Part shown: positions 1 through 11,595 of the stretch, one piece after another
Numbering within the stretch: the first letter of the stretch is position 1
Layout: each line of letters opens with the position of its first letter
NCBI GenBank assembly: GCA_964017125.1
Contig: OZ024914.1
Location: 20,909,581 to 20,973,580, forward strand
DNA from: Flabesymbios commensalis
Taxonomy: Eukaryota; Annelida; Polychaeta; Terebellida; Flabelligeridae
Reading direction: 5' to 3'
DNA length: 64,000 nucleotides
Translations under genes and position numbers: made by a program
The notes under the pieces: model-generated
What the model was told of the DNA's origin: nothing
The model's input: only the letters and a program-made list of their open reading frames with translations
Databases searched by the model: none

Positions 1-106
1 TGAATGACTTATAAATTCATATCCCCTTTTTATATCTTGGTAACCTGTTGTTCTGTTTATTCTGTTAACCATCGAACAGAAATTGAGCATTAAAATACAA
101 TACCAG

Positions 107-260
107 AGGCGATAATCAAAAGGCCGACAGTTCTGCTGGTAAAAAAGTTGTGTTTAACGGTGATACTTTACGCTTCTGTGATGTCGCTAAACAAGCTAAA
201 TGTGACTGGGAGCAGTTCAACACTACTATGACGTGTGATATTGACCCAATGTTGGTTTAA
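107..260 (+). CDS. Possible terminal exon of an unknown gene
   Basis: A CAG that could act as a 3' splice site (104-106) is followed by 50 open codons ending in TAA at 258-260. There is no start codon, so this could only be an internal or last exon whose upstream part lies outside the window. The peptide contains the stretch KKVVFNGDTLRFCDVAKQAK and later CDWEQFN, with balanced composition and three cysteines. I do not recognise a family. A second frame is also open over much of the segment, which weakens the case. The last residues and the stop codon fall inside a foldback repeat that starts near 241, so the element may supply the 3' end of the reading frame. Confidence 0.2.
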
Positions 261-341
261 TGTTGGCCAACCGTCTGATATTCCGGCCTAACATTAATCC
301 AACACTGGTTCAATGTCTCGTATTTGCTGGGTTATCCCTTT
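241..341. mobile_element. CCAGCAAACAC-type foldback element, 5' end degraded
   Basis: The right half ends in the family terminus (CTCGTATTTGCTGG), and the interior has the family's inverted copies of CCAATGTTGG. The left terminus is not recognisable. Related copies lie at 5956, 6292, 22147, 37935, 38264, 57378, 58812 and 59264. Confidence 0.6.
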
Positions 342-1074
342 AATTGATCAGAGCAGACCCTGCGAATGCTATGGCCTTGTTAATTTGGCGTATAACATGA
401 TAAATCACACGCATAATTCCGTCTCTAAGTTACGAATACGAATCACTTTATTTGTTATGTCATGTAAAGATCAGTAATACAATTAATATAAAGTGATCAT
501 TGCAACCAAGACTTAATAACTAGTACAGATACAGAATTATAATTACATGTGGGTCTACCGAGTGCACACACATTATATAACGTTGATATGTTGAGCTCTG
601 AGGATCAAATTCCCGGCGGAAGAGACAATAGTGTTGCCACTGTCGATTAATCACGATAATCATATTCTAATTTTATTTAGTAGCTAATTGTGATTCGATT
701 TTCTAAAATAGTTACAGGAAGAACGGTATACAATACATTATCTTGCAAAGATACTGAATACAAAGATTGTCGATATCAGCCTTATACTTTATAAAAAGTT
801 ACCAATAGATTAAAATTAACATGAAATAAGATTCATTCTGAGCAATCAGACGGTTGTGGTTTGTTTTAAAGCAAGCGTGAACACTGGTGAAGGCGCGACG
901 TCCACCATATAGGACCCGTGGCAATTTTAATGCCTCATCAAGACTGCCAGATAAATATCAGGGGGGTGCTGGTCCAGATACATGTAATCATTGTTTGTCG
1001 TTTGTGGGCATCCACGCGTGGAGGCGCGACTTTCACCGTAGGTGTGAATGCTCCGTCAGTGATCCAAGAGGCTC
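342..1074. other. No feature recognised
   Basis: AT-rich sequence. A 97-codon open frame beginning at 887 runs into the transposon end to its right and shows no family similarity or protein-like composition, so I do not call it a gene. Confidence 0.5.
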
Positions 1075-1293
1075 GAAAAATTGTCCCTTGATGTCCCAGG
1101 TGGTCCGCTTAGCGTGGTTCGAGACTGGTTTTGTGCAAAAAAAGTGGTCCGAGTCCCGAATAGCGGGGGTGGTCCGCTAAAGGTTAATCCTTAAGCATTA
1201 CGTCAATGGGAAAAACTTGGGACTGAACAAAAGTGGTCCGAGACGCGGGGTGGTCCGCTTATTGAGGTGGTCCGGAAACGAGGTTATACTGTA
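1075..1293. mobile_element. 3' end of a pogo/Tigger-like DNA transposon
   Basis: The segment repeats the motif GTGGTCCG at least five times and ends in CGAGGTTATACTG followed by TA at 1292-1293. An outward CAGTATAACCTCG terminus next to TA, with subterminal GCGGACCAC repeats, is the style of pogo/Tigger elements. No matching left terminus was found, so this is probably a truncated copy without coding sequence. Confidence 0.45.
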
Positions 1294-1714
1294 CTTAATT
1301 TATGCATACATGTAATAAATATACATCAACAGATATGCGATATGAACACTTAATAAACTTGGCCTGGAGTTCTGAAGTTTTTAGACATAGTAGGCCTACC
1401 ACAAATAACTATTTTTTTATTTTATTTTTGTAGCCAGACATACATATGGTACAGCGATGAAAGTGTCGATTGTAATTTGACAGCAATATAACTAGTTATA
1501 TTTAATCTAAATTTTATAGAGCCATCACACAAAATCCAAATTTTAAAAGTAGCAGATAGGCCTATTGAGACTTTTGCCATAATCACAATGCTTAACAAAG
1601 TAGAAATATTTATATTATCACTTTGATTAAATCACACAATCCACTTAAATCATTTAGAGGTGCTTTCAGCATATGCTGGAACCTATTGTTTTAAAAATGG
1701 CAAAAATGAGTCGT

Positions 1715-2505
1715 TTAACAGAAGTGAAATGGCCGTGACAAGGTTTGGTGGTGGCATTGACTTTTCACACTGAACAGTGAAAATATTACATTATTGATCT
1801 AAACATTTGTAGTGGTATGTCCTACAAATCGGTATGTTCATTGTTTTTACCATTTAACATTTTACTTGATAATACCTTTGTCATAAAATAATTAAAGACG
1901 ACTAATGAGGGTAACAGAATTGACAGTTTTTTGCAACAGAAGGGACTTCTATTATGTATGAAAATGAGGTACCGTTAAAATAAAGGTGTTTTGTTAATCG
2001 AGAATCACCATATTTTAAATATCAATCTACCATTACCCCATAAATTCTTAGTATATTCAGTAGGCTTTTAGATAAGACTTATATAACTATAATTTAAAGA
2101 GGTAACAGAAGTGACTACATGTATAATTCCATTTAGTGTCACGTCTGTTACTCGATTTTGAAACAGAAGTGACGGTGACAGAAGTGACAATTTATCATTT
2201 TCGCCGTCGTTCTGCTACAAATTGTCATATTTTCGTTCACAGACTTGCATTGTGTTCTTGCTGCATTGTCACAAGTTCATATACATATTTGAAAAACTCG
2301 CAGCGCTAAGTTTTTTTAATGCAAAGGGTAACAGAAGTGTTGGAAATTTATTTCATTATATCTCAAATAAGAATATAGATTTCTTTTCAAATAAAGCTCA
2401 GCATCTCCGGGGGGCTCTGGAACTGCTTAGTCGGAAAACTTGTGTTATTGGATTAAAAAAAAATCCGTTAAATCTGATATTTTGTCACTGGTAACAGATG
2501 TGACA
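1715..2505. repeat. Region with dispersed copies of GTAACAGAAGTGAC
   Basis: At least six near-copies of GTAACAGAAGTGAC occur, all on the same strand, near 1719, 1912, 2102, 2165, 2176, 2329 and 2491. Spacing is irregular, so this is a degenerate repeat cluster or an old element and not a simple tandem array. The 90-codon frame at 2222 shows no protein similarity. Confidence 0.45.
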
Positions 2506-2934
2506 CAAAACTCTGGGAGAGCACTTTATCTCATTTTTTTCATATTACTAGTACTAATAAATAAATAGTTTTTGCAAAATTACCACTGAGAAGGTATTTT
2601 CTCAGAAATAAACCACTTAGAGAGCAAAACACTTTTCCTGATCAATTCAGCTGGTAACAACATATTGACGCAAACACATGGGTTGGCATCAGAGATGGAC
2701 AGCATAGCAAAAGCTGTGGTTATGTATGCTGGTAGACAGTGTACACTGAGATAACAAACATCATGAAATATGTAAGGGTAACTCTATTTAAATGATAAAT
2801 TCACCTATAGACTGGCGTTGAAATCCTTACATTAAGGCATTACTCAAATGAGATGTTTATCTGTCATTATAAAATAAAATCATTGATCAAACAATGACGC
2901 CATAATTCGCCGAATTTTACGAATGGCAATGATT

Positions 2935-2963
2935 ACAGACTCTGTATCGCTCACAGAGTCTGT
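2935..2963. repeat. Hairpin with 11-bp perfect arms
   Basis: ACAGACTCTGT and its reverse complement ACAGAGTCTGT are separated by 7 bases. A second weaker hairpin (AAAGGGT with ACCCTTT) follows at about 2980-3005. Nothing else was recognised between 2510 and 4228. Confidence 0.5.
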
Positions 2964-4228
2964 TATTACGGACTAATTGAAAGGGTGTAGTTGGGACAAC
3001 CCTTTTCAGGGTAAATTGGTGACTTTGACTTCTTGTCAATCGTATTAATACGACAAGAACAATATATTTTTTTGTGTGTGAATGGAATATACTTGTTACA
3101 CAGATCAAATAAACTAATATGATTATGTGAACAAAACACGTATGACTAAAATAACCGATGTGGATATAAATTACCATTTAACAGAGTATTACGTATCTAC
3201 GTTTTGGGGTTCTTCGAATCAATTGACATAATCTATTGGCTGCATTTATGACCATTTTGGTCACTACTACACCACTTTTTTTTGTCAGCCTTGTAAGACA
3301 TCATAGCAAAAATATGACTTAAACAGGTTTAAAGCATTGATGGTCGTGGAACACACCAATAAAAATAAATATTTAAGTGATAAGTTAACACTCTCCCAAT
3401 ATGTAGGTCAGCAGCCATACAAACTGATGCTGGCACTGTGATGGAAACAAATCATATTATTTTATATTCAAAAGTTGTATTTCACTATTTTTAAAGCTCT
3501 GAGACCGGTTTTATCGGAATCCTTGACCACGGAAATATTGGATTACATATATTACTTTATTTGATAAGACCAGTAGTTTTTAGGATTTTTTAGAAAATCG
3601 AAATTATAGTAATGGCGGCACTTCCGAACGTCGGAATAAATGACGTTATGGAACGTTACATTATTGCTGAAACTCTTTTAATTATGACGTCATAATTTGT
3701 TGAATGTAAAATGATGTAGAAACAAATTCATCATATTCCGTGTTTGCATCATTTAAAAATTAGAGAAGGTTGACACTGGTAAACTCAAACTCTCCTATAT
3801 AAACTTTAGTCTGATAAATGTATAAAGTCAAAGTGAAATATATCGGTATCCATGGTAACGAAGATAACTTGACAAACTATCAAAAACGTTGATTATAGAA
3901 CACTAGTAACTCAACTAGTTATCAACAATGCATTATTATTACTTTTAAACTAAATAAAAGTGAAAATATTGCACTTGGCTTCCACTCTTTAGAACAACAT
4001 CTCTATAGTCTGACTTTATTGGCCTATTTTGTTGCATATTTGCGAAAATGGGTTGTCATGGAAACAGGGCCATAAATATATTTTTGCAAGAAAATTGAAA
4101 TTGACGACAAGCATTTTCATATACACGAATATGCATGCTATCAATATCTGGGGTCATCACGAGTATAGCAGAGGGCGGCAGAGAAAACCCTAAATATGCT
4201 AGCTACACAGAATGGCCCCCTGACTAAC
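2964..4228. other. No gene recognised
   Basis: AT-rich unique-looking sequence. The 86-codon minus-strand frame ending at 2917 has no recognisable domain. Nothing else is supported. Confidence 0.5.
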
Positions 4229-4375
4229 AGGGCTCAATTTCAAATCATGTGTCTGGAGGGCAGTGTCACCTCTTTCATATCAACATCCCCAGGAGGTTCT
4301 TCTGGCCCAGTTTAGCCTATATGTGAACAAAAGTGGCGTAAAACCCCATTCATTTTATTTCATTACATTTTATAA
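4229..4375 (+). mobile_element. SINE, 3' fragment (tRNA-like second head plus tail)
   Basis: The segment matches the 3' half of the complete SINEs at 5501 and 9305: the end of the second tRNA-like head (GTGTCTGGAGG), the AGGAGGTTCTTCTGGCCCAG block, and a tail rich in ATTTCATT. It is more diverged than those copies and has lost the 5' half. Confidence 0.75.
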
Positions 4376-5052
4376 AGCCAACTAACACCTGACTCGACGT
4401 TTGCCTGATAACATTACAGTAACATTGCAGCAGAGATCGTGTGAGTTGAGAAAGCCTTCATGACTCTTTATCCTTGGGTCGATCTACTGTTAGTATTGTG
4501 ATTTTCGTAATTTGCATTACGTAAGAGGATGTAGTAAAAGTGCATTATGGTTACATGTGATAAGGATGGATTAGGGCTGCTGTAGATTTCACGGCTGAGT
4601 AAGAAACATTAAAAGTTGATATTTTACAACTCTGTGACGATTTTGTTAGGCCTATTTAAGGCAGAAGAATTGAAATTGAAGAATAAAGACTTCTTGAAAA
4701 TTCCTGGCTAACTGGGGCCTATTAAAAGACCCAGAATAAATAATAATTGCACATCGACTCTTGTATGTACATAATTTTTACATTGTAGTCCTGTAAAAAT
4801 GAATTTTTGTCTAACATTTTTCATTACGTGCAGTGGGCCTACTTCAGAATGTGTGTAAAATCAGCAAAATGTATCATGGGAATCGAACATATAATAAATT
4901 CCAATGATGGATGAGATATAAATATATACTACCGGCCTATACATATAATATTTTCATGATAATGCAATTTAGAGCATAGATATACATTCTCTGACACACC
5001 TGTAGCTGATATTTTGCAATGCTGTTGACAAGTTTCAAGGCCCCTGGGCCTC
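4376..5052. other. No gene recognised
   Basis: AT-rich sequence without open frames of note or clear repeats. Confidence 0.5.
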
Positions 5053-5256
5053 TTGTTTAAAGATGCTACCAAAATTCAAAATGGCCGCCAGAAGTCAACT
5101 CCAATTTTTTTTGTGGGCGCAAAAACTTTAAAACTTAACGTCAGAAATTATTCAAATTTTACAATTACGTTCCCCACAATATGGAGATGTGCGGGTGATT
5201 TTTTAAAGGTTTTGCTGAATTCAAAATGTCCGCCACGGATCAATTTCAATTTTTAG
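5053..5256 (+). repeat. Dispersed direct repeat, copy 1 (related to 7890-8180)
   Basis: The stretch from TATTCAAATTTTACAATTAC through the phrase ATATGGAGATGTG and on to GTGATTTTTT reappears with substitutions at 7921-7986. Copies of AAAATGGCCGCC and GGGCGCAAAAACT recur in both places. The open frame across it comes from the repeat. Confidence 0.6.
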
Positions 5257-5500
5257 TAGAGCTTTGCTCTACTGTTGCAGTTGTCTGAGATTAATGTATT
5301 TTAGTGTCGATTTATTCTACGGCAATGACGTTAAATTTGTCGAGCTGAGAACATATCTAAGGTCATGTGTCTGTTAGAAAGAACTTTCTTCATTGCACTA
5401 CGAGCTCCAATTTTGAGATTTCTATCTAGATGCTCAGATAAACACGGTAAAATATCTGTTATTCTGTGATAACATGTCAGCCTTCAGAGATGACTCTCGG

Positions 5501-5806
5501 GCGGGGGCCCTAGGGTAGTGGTTAGCACGCTGCCTTTCACGCGTGAGTTCGGGGTTCGGTTCCCGGTCTCGGCGGTTTGAAAGAAACAAAAATTGTTTCT
5601 TCCCCATCCACGTGTGAAAGTCAGTATTGTGGGGAGCCTCCGTGACCGAGAGGTAGCGTGCTCGGCCTCAGACCGCCAGGGCTCGAATTTCGAATCCTGT
5701 GTCTGGAGGACAGTTTCATCTCGATCATCTCACCACCCTCAGGAGGTTCTCCTGGCCCAGTTTAGCCTATATGTGCACAAAGGTGGCCTAAAGCCCGATT
5801 CATTTT
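5501..5806 (+). mobile_element. SINE with two tRNA-like heads, near full length
   Basis: The first head begins GCGGGGGCCCTAGGGTAGTG and carries the B-box-like GGTTCGGTTCCC. After a linker containing AAAGAAACAAAAA, a second tRNA-like head follows, with an A-box-like TGACCGAGAGGTAGCGTG and a B-box-like GGCTCGAATTTCGAATCC. A shared 3' body then contains GGAGGTTCTCCTGGCCCAG and AAAGGTGGCCTAAAGCCCG. The copy stops at CATTTT without the long ATTTCATT tail of the copy at 9305. RNA polymerase III promoters of this type transcribe SINEs, and mobility would depend on a LINE in trans. Confidence 0.85.
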
Positions 5807-5955
5807 AGAGATGATTCATGGCCCAGTAAACAGCGTACAGGTCAACCCAGTGAACTACATGTATATAACAGTTCACTGGGTCAACAAGTCCTCGTCTGTC
5901 CTGAGTGCTTGTATGCACGGCACGTGCATTAGGCCTCAACGCAGTGACACCGCGC

Positions 5956-6070
5956 CCAGCAAACATAAGGCTACACAAGGCATTCAGCCAATGCTGTTTC
6001 AATGTTGGCCAGCGTCGTCGTCATTGGCCCAACATTTAAACAGTATTGGGTGGATGCCTCGTGTTTGCTG
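5956..6070. mobile_element. CCAGCAAACA-type foldback element
   Basis: It starts CCAGCAAACA and ends CTCGTGTTTGCTG, with inverted CCAATGCTG/CAATATTGG-type interior motifs around a central GCGTCGTCGTC. Its length of about 115 bp matches the other copies. It has no coding capacity. Confidence 0.75.
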
Positions 6071-6074
6071 TGAG

Positions 6075-6118
6075 GACTGCATCATATTTCTACAGATCTG
6101 TAGAAATACGATGCAGTC
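6075..6118. repeat. 44-bp near-perfect palindrome
   Basis: The sequence from GACTGCATC to GATGCAGTC is its own reverse complement except at one symmetric pair. It is centred on CTACAGATCTGTAG with no loop and lies 5 bp beyond the adjoining foldback element. Confidence 0.9.
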
Positions 6119-6291
6119 TTCCCACCTGCCGTGAAAACACAAGATAGTATCTGTATCCCGGGATCTGTATCCATGCAGATACAGTCATGTTATTATGTCT
6201 TTATAATATTCAGCCTCCATTCTCTGTCTACGTGAAAAGCGCGACAAACAGGTCATAGGGGATATCATTTTTTTGCTAGGGCCAAGCAAAC

Positions 6292-6402
6292 ACTTACACA
6301 AGACATTCAACCAATGCTGTTTGAATGTTAGGCTAGCGTCGCCGTCGTTGGCCCATCATTGAGAAACTAACAGCTCCAACAATTTTTATCGTGTTTGTTG
6401 GG
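6292..6402. mobile_element. CCAGCAAACAC-type foldback element, diverged
   Basis: It starts CCAAGCAAACAC, ends GTGTTTGTTGG, and has the same interior layout as the copy at 5956. Confidence 0.7.
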
Positions 6403-6799
6403 TACCCTACAAAGCCAGCGGCTCCGGTTATCCTGGAGGTGTCGGTGACGAAATTTTGCTGCATTAGGGGAGGGGCTGTCCAATTAAATTCTGATCAATA
6501 TAATTATAAATTGTATTAGAGGTAGGCCTAATTGTTTGTATATTAAATGCATGTAGGCCTACACGTGTGTTTGCATTTTATATTGTTTGTTAATTGAATG
6601 TTAGTTTATATAATCTCATTCTGGAATATTTTTTCACCTATTTATATATTTTGATAAAATGATCTTCGGAAATAAAAAAATGACTAGGCCTACAATAATT
6701 ATAGGAATATGCAGGCGTATCGGTACAATTGGCCTGCTAATGTCATAATTGATCTACAAACACACAATATGTGATACCGGTATTGTATGACAAAGATAT
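6403..6799. other. No gene recognised
   Basis: AT-rich sequence with several TAGGCCTA motifs and no supported feature. Confidence 0.5.
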
Positions 6800-7190
6800 A
6801 ATAATTGCAAAAAACTTTGAACGGACTTCAGATTTCAGACTTTCAACTTCGAATTTTGGGCGTTAGACTCTGGACTTCAAACTTTGGTTTTAGACTCGGA
6901 TTTTGGACTTTGGACATACTTTGGACTTCAGACTTTACTTTTTGGACTCCAGGTTTTGAACAGACATACGTAGTACTTCAGACATTGGACATAATTAAGA
7001 TTTTTGTTTTCGGACAGACGTCGGACATCAAACTTCAGATTTCGTCAGACTTCGTACATCAGACTACCGATTGTGGACTTTAGACATTAGTTTTTAGACT
7101 TCGGATTGTGGACTTCGGACATACTTCAGAAGTCTGATTGTAGCCTTCATTGTCTGACATCGAACAGACGTCAAACTTCGGACTCAAAGA
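6800..7190. repeat. GACTTC-type minisatellite, block 1
   Basis: Short degenerate units such as GACTTCAGACTT, TTTGGACTTC and CGGACAGACTTC follow one another throughout. Open frames here are by-products of the repeat. Block 2 lies at 7340-7720. Confidence 0.85.
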
Positions 7191-7339
7191 CTCGAACAAT
7201 TTATTTGTCACACAACAAAAACAAGCATACATATGTAACCAAATAAGTTCAAGAAATACATTATAATATATGTTATCAGGATATATGAGGATCAGGAGAA
7301 CTGCTGATCAATGGTGGTCGCTATCATGCAGACCACTTC
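7191..7339. other. Spacer splitting the GACTTC minisatellite
   Basis: About 150 bp of non-repetitive AT-rich DNA between the two blocks of the same minisatellite, most simply an insertion. I found no clear terminal repeats. Confidence 0.4.
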
Positions 7340-7720
7340 AGACAGCCTTGGGACAGTTTTCAGACTTCAGACGAACTTCGGACAGACTTCAGACGTCAGA
7401 CTCCTACTTCAGACTTTGGATTTCGGCCAGACTTCGAACATCAGACTTCGAATTTTGGACTTCTGACTTTGAATTTCAAACTTCAGATTTAAGACTTCGG
7501 ACAGACTTCGAGCTTCAGACATAAGAATTCAAACTTTAAACTTTGAACTTTAGACTTAGAGTTCGGATTTTAGACTTTGGATATACTTCGACAGACCTCG
7601 TCCTTCGGATTTTGAACTTCGGTCTTTGAATTTCAGACTTTGTACAATACAGGCTGCTTCAGATTTCTTCAGACTTAGAGTTCAGACTTTGGACTTCAGA
7701 CTTTAAATTTCAGAAATCCT
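7340..7720. repeat. GACTTC-type minisatellite, block 2
   Basis: The unit family is the same as in block 1, for example GGACAGACTTCAGACGTCAG. Confidence 0.85.
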
Positions 7721-7889
7721 CACTGGGTTTTGATACTTTAAACAGTTGAATAATAAATTAAACACCATTTTCTATGACTTGGTCTTTTGATTAAAATAAG
7801 CAAAACAGTCAAGCAGCTTTATTAATTATTGTGAGACAGCTTCATCTTAGCTGTCCGTATCTAGAACAATAACCCTGAAGGTCGACGCA

Positions 7890-8180
7890 AGCTCTACTCA
7901 AAAACTTTAAAATCATGAATTATTCAAATTTTAGAATCACATTCCCCGCGATATGGAAATGTGCATGTGATTTTTTCATGGTTTTACGGAAATCCGAAAT
8001 GGCCGTCATGCATGAACTTTTATCATTTTTTGTGAGCGCAAAAACTCAAAAAATGAAGTCAGAAATAATGTGCAGGTGATTTTACTCAAATGTAAAATGG
8101 CCATCACAAGTCGACTTTTTAAAATATTTGTGACCGCTAAAAACTCTAACCCAATTTATGGCGGGGGATGTTATAGGACT
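7890..8180 (+). repeat. Dispersed direct repeat, copy 2 with internal tandem units
   Basis: It matches 5053-5256 and contains two tandem versions of the unit, marked by GAGCGCAAAAACTC and GACCGCTAAAAACTC with AAAATGGCC blocks between. The surrounding sequence to 8600 continues with AAGATGGCCGCC-type motifs. Confidence 0.55.
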
Positions 8181-9294
8181 TCAGTCCTCTTGTATTTAAC
8201 ACAATTCAAAATGCCCTCCAAACACCATGTTGAATTTGTAATTCTTGAACTATTTGACATATATTTGGATGCAATACGTCATTTTCACATGATTTTTTAG
8301 TGCTGAATTTATCTGAAGCTGTTAGTAACTTTTAAGGTTCCGTTAAAGAATAAATCAAAGATGGCCGCCATTTAAGGTTTGATTGGGAGCAAGTCTAATG
8401 TCATGAGTATTTGAGATACATATAAGATTTTAAATTTGTAAATTACCAGTGTGTCCGCCTTTAATATCTGGAAAAATTCCAACGTTTCCCCTGAGTGAAA
8501 CAAACGTTTTTTGACAAAATTCAAAATGGCCGCCAAGCGCAATGTTGAAGTTGAAACAAATGTTGAAACGCACAATCGCACAAAGAACCCTCTTGTCACC
8601 ATCTTTTATATATTTTCATGCATCTTAATTTCATCATTACTATTATCACATGAAAGCTAGCTGCAGCAACACCGAGGACAATTTACTGCACTAAACCACA
8701 TAGCATTACCACTATGTTTCTAAATAAAAAAATATGTGGACAAAAAATGGAATAAGTTCTGAAATTGTTTTTCTTCCCCAATGGCGACCATTTTGAATTA
8801 TGCAATGACAAGCTTTTTATGTTATAATAGGACCAGAATTAGGTTTATCTTATCCCAGAGATCTGATGAGCACAAAACTTGGCCTACTATGTCCCCGTCC
8901 ATCACTGAATGGATAAAACGTACCACATATTCGATAGCATCATAGCAGTCTTCAACAGATTTAACACTGATAACGTTATATTGGCACTACATCATGTTTG
9001 ATGTCGTAAATATAGCACAGCCACAATAATGGTTGTGCATGGTAGTAAACAGGGCTCCTACGGTCATGGAAAATCATGGAAAATGAAAAATAAAATCAGG
9101 CCAGTGAAAGTCATGGAAAAGAAAAATTTGACAAATTGTCATGGAATTTTGAATTTTTATGCATGTCTCGCAATTCTTTTGAGAAAAATGTGTTGATTAC
9201 CTACACACTCATGGAATTTCATTTCCAGATCTCTGTGGGAACACTGGTAAATTCAGTGAAATATAATTTCTAAGGATCACTATAAATATAAAGT
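8181..9294. other. No gene recognised
   Basis: It contains further AAAATGGCCGCC motifs (8350-8540) and, near 9055-9160, a dispersed-looking segment with repeated TCATGGAAAA. The 76-codon frames here have no domain similarity. Confidence 0.45.
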
Positions 9295-9304
9295 ATTAGA
9301 CGGG

Positions 9305-9613
9305 TAGGGCGGGGGCCCTAGGGTAGTGGTTAGCACTGCTGCCCTTCACGCTAGAGTCCGGGGTTCAGTTCCCGGCGGTTTGAAAGAAACAAAAATGTTT
9401 CTTCCCCATCCTCGTGTGAAACTCAGTATTGTGGGGAGCCTCCGTGACCGAGAGGTAGCGTGCTCGGCCTCAGACTGCCAGGGCTCGAATTTCGAATCCT
9501 GTGTCTGGAGGACAGTGTCATCTCATTCATCTCACCATCCTCAGGAGGTTCTCCTGGCCCAGTTCAGCCTATATGTGCACAAAGGTGGCCTAAAGCCCGA
9601 TTCATTTCATTTC
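9305..9613 (+). mobile_element. SINE with two tRNA-like heads, complete, with target-site duplication
   Basis: It has the same order as the copy at 5501: tRNA-like head 1, linker, tRNA-like head 2 (TGACCGAGAGGTAGCGTG), 3' body, and a tail of ATTTCATT repeats. A perfect 10-bp direct repeat ATTAGACGGG flanks it at 9295-9304 and 9614-9623. That is the expected signature of LINE-mediated insertion and shows that the copy is comparatively young. It sits at the outer edge of the long palindrome arm that begins at 9614. Confidence 0.9.
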
Positions 9614-10267
9614 ATTAGACGGGAGGGTAGACATGAAAATAACCACCCGAACCTCAAAAAACTAAAACTAAAGGTTTCTCATTGGTTTTTAGTATTAGAT
9701 ATAGTGAATGACTAAAAAAAGTCAATCTGACCCATAAGAGTCCGGAAATCCAAGATAACTGCCATTGGCCGTGAAAATCAGTGAAACCATCCTAAGTTAC
9801 AAATAAACCACGATTCTTATTTATAATCCGTATATTTAAGAGTTGGAGAGCTCAATAGTTACAATAACATTATGGCGGAGTAAAAAACTGAGATGGCAGT
9901 GGGGCTAGGGGGGGGGGGGGGAAATCAAAGGTCAATTTAAAGGTAAAATAGGATTTGGCAAAAAATAAAAGTAAAGACAAGTGTAATAACTTTTTTTCGT
10001 GTATTTTTGACTAGAAAATTTATTCCTTATATTGTTTTCATGATTCAAGGACATCTTTAATGTCAAAAGGTCAACTTCAAGGTCAAGTAATCAAAGCTAA
10101 GAACATTTGTAATACCCATTTTCATGTAATTTTGACCTGTAAATCTTTTCATGGTAATAGGTTTAATGTTTGTGATTCAAGGTGACCTTCAAGATCAAAA
10201 GGTCAATTTTAAAGACAAATTCCTGGAAATATTATTTTCAACATAAATACAAATATCATATATAAGG

Positions 10268-10522
10268 TTAAAGGGACTGGCTCAGGCTAAAATAGTCCAA
10301 AAATCGAAATTCTCGTATTTCTTATTTTTGACATGGTTGTCCAAACTGAGAAATTAGGAATTTCGTCTCTATATCTAGCCTAACTGGGGAATGCGCAGCA
10401 CAAAAAATAAAAAACTTTAGCAGTTCTAGTCTATGGACATGTTTACATCATATGGTCATATTAATAAGCCAAAATAAAATCACCGACTTTTGGATGATTT
10501 TAGCCTGAGCCAGTCCCTTTAA
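10268..10522. mobile_element. piggyBac-like MITE with TTAA ends
   Basis: TTAA occurs at 10268-10271 and 10519-10522. Between these the ends are inverted copies of AGGGACTGGCTCAGGCTAAA, about 22 bp and essentially perfect. A TTAA target duplication is diagnostic of piggyBac-type transposition. The interior (about 250 bp) has no open frame. A related shorter copy lies at 63295-63400 and shares the interior ATATTAATAAGC block. It has inserted into the left arm of palindrome P1, whose match resumes on its far side. Confidence 0.8.
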
Positions 10523-10539
10523 TTAGCTATTTTTTACTG

Positions 10540-11595
10540 GATAAAATGTTCTTAAACGCCTTCAAATCGTCCTTGAACGCCGCCAGATGCTCTCTAACGT
10601 CTCCCAATCGCCCTTCCACACTTTTCCATCGCCATTTAAGCCCTCTCCGTCACCCTTCACCCTCCATCGCATGTCGAGGCTTAGGCCTATCATTACCATT
10701 TAACACCTTTCCATCGCTTTTTAACGCCTCTGTCATTCTTTAACGCATCTGTGTTGCATTTTAACGCCTCCCTGTTGCCCTTAGATGCCTGATGCACTTT
10801 TCTGCTTCCTATAGCACCTCCACATCACGCCTTATTTCCAACCTTCCACCTTTTAAGGATTCCACATCGCACTTTAACATCGGCTCATCGCCCTTTATGC
10901 ATCTGTGTCGGCCTTTGTCGCTTCTTCGTTGCAAATTAAGGCCTATCCATCGCCCTTATTTCCAACCTTTTAAGGATTCCACATCGCACTTTAGCATCGG
11001 CTCGTCGCCCTTTATGCATCTGTGTCGGCCTTTGTCGGTTCTTCGTTGCAAATTAAGGCCTATCCATCGCCCTTTTGTGCCTCTCCATTCCCTCTTCATC
11101 GCCCCTAACGTCAACCGATTGCCCTTAAGCATGCCCTCCACACTTAAACGAATCTTAGTCGTCCTTTTACGTCTCCCCATTGCCTTTTTACACCTCTTCG
11201 TCTTTCTTTAGCGGTTTCCTATCGCCATTTAAGGCATCCTTGCTGCCCTTGTACGCCTTCAGATCATTATTTAACGCCTCTTCTTCGCCCTTTATGCCCC
11301 CACCACCTTTTAATACACCAAGTCGCACTTCAACGCCTCTTTGTCGTTCTTAAACGCTTCTACGTTGCCCTTTACTGCCTCTTCGTCGTTTTGAAGCGCC
11401 CCCCCCTTTGCCTTTTAACGTCTATTCATCGGCCTTCAACACTTTTCCTTTGCCCCTTTTACCGGATCTCCATCGTCATTTAACGCCTTCGCATCGCTCT
11501 CAAATGCCTCTCCACCATTCATTAAAACCTCTTTATCACCCTTCAATGCCTCCCCCTTGCCATTTAGCCCCTCTGGCCTTTTACTTGTAATGCCT
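10540..11595. repeat. Degenerate minisatellite, unit about 26-28 bp
   Basis: Units of the form CATCGCCCTTTAACGCCTC recur about 40 times with variation. A longer near-identical duplication (about 110 bp) lies within it, around 10860-10940 and 10970-11060. The frames of 139 and 74 codons here come from the repeat. Confidence 0.85.

Noticed and set aside
887-1180. 97-codon frame with several cysteines
   Set aside because: It overlaps a pogo-like transposon end with repeated GTGGTCCG and has no similarity to any family I know.
5501-5700. tRNA-like sequences with A- and B-box motifs
   Set aside because: They recur as parts of a SINE with a common 3' body and do not form complete cloverleaves, so they are not tRNA genes.
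5839-5885. Inverted pair GTCAACCCAGTGAAC and GTTCACTGGGTCAAC
   Set aside because: The arms have two mismatches and a loop of ordinary length; too weak to list beside the stronger palindromes.
10546-11590. Open frames of 60-139 codons in the 10.5-11.6 kb region
   Set aside because: They are translations of a 26-28-bp minisatellite.
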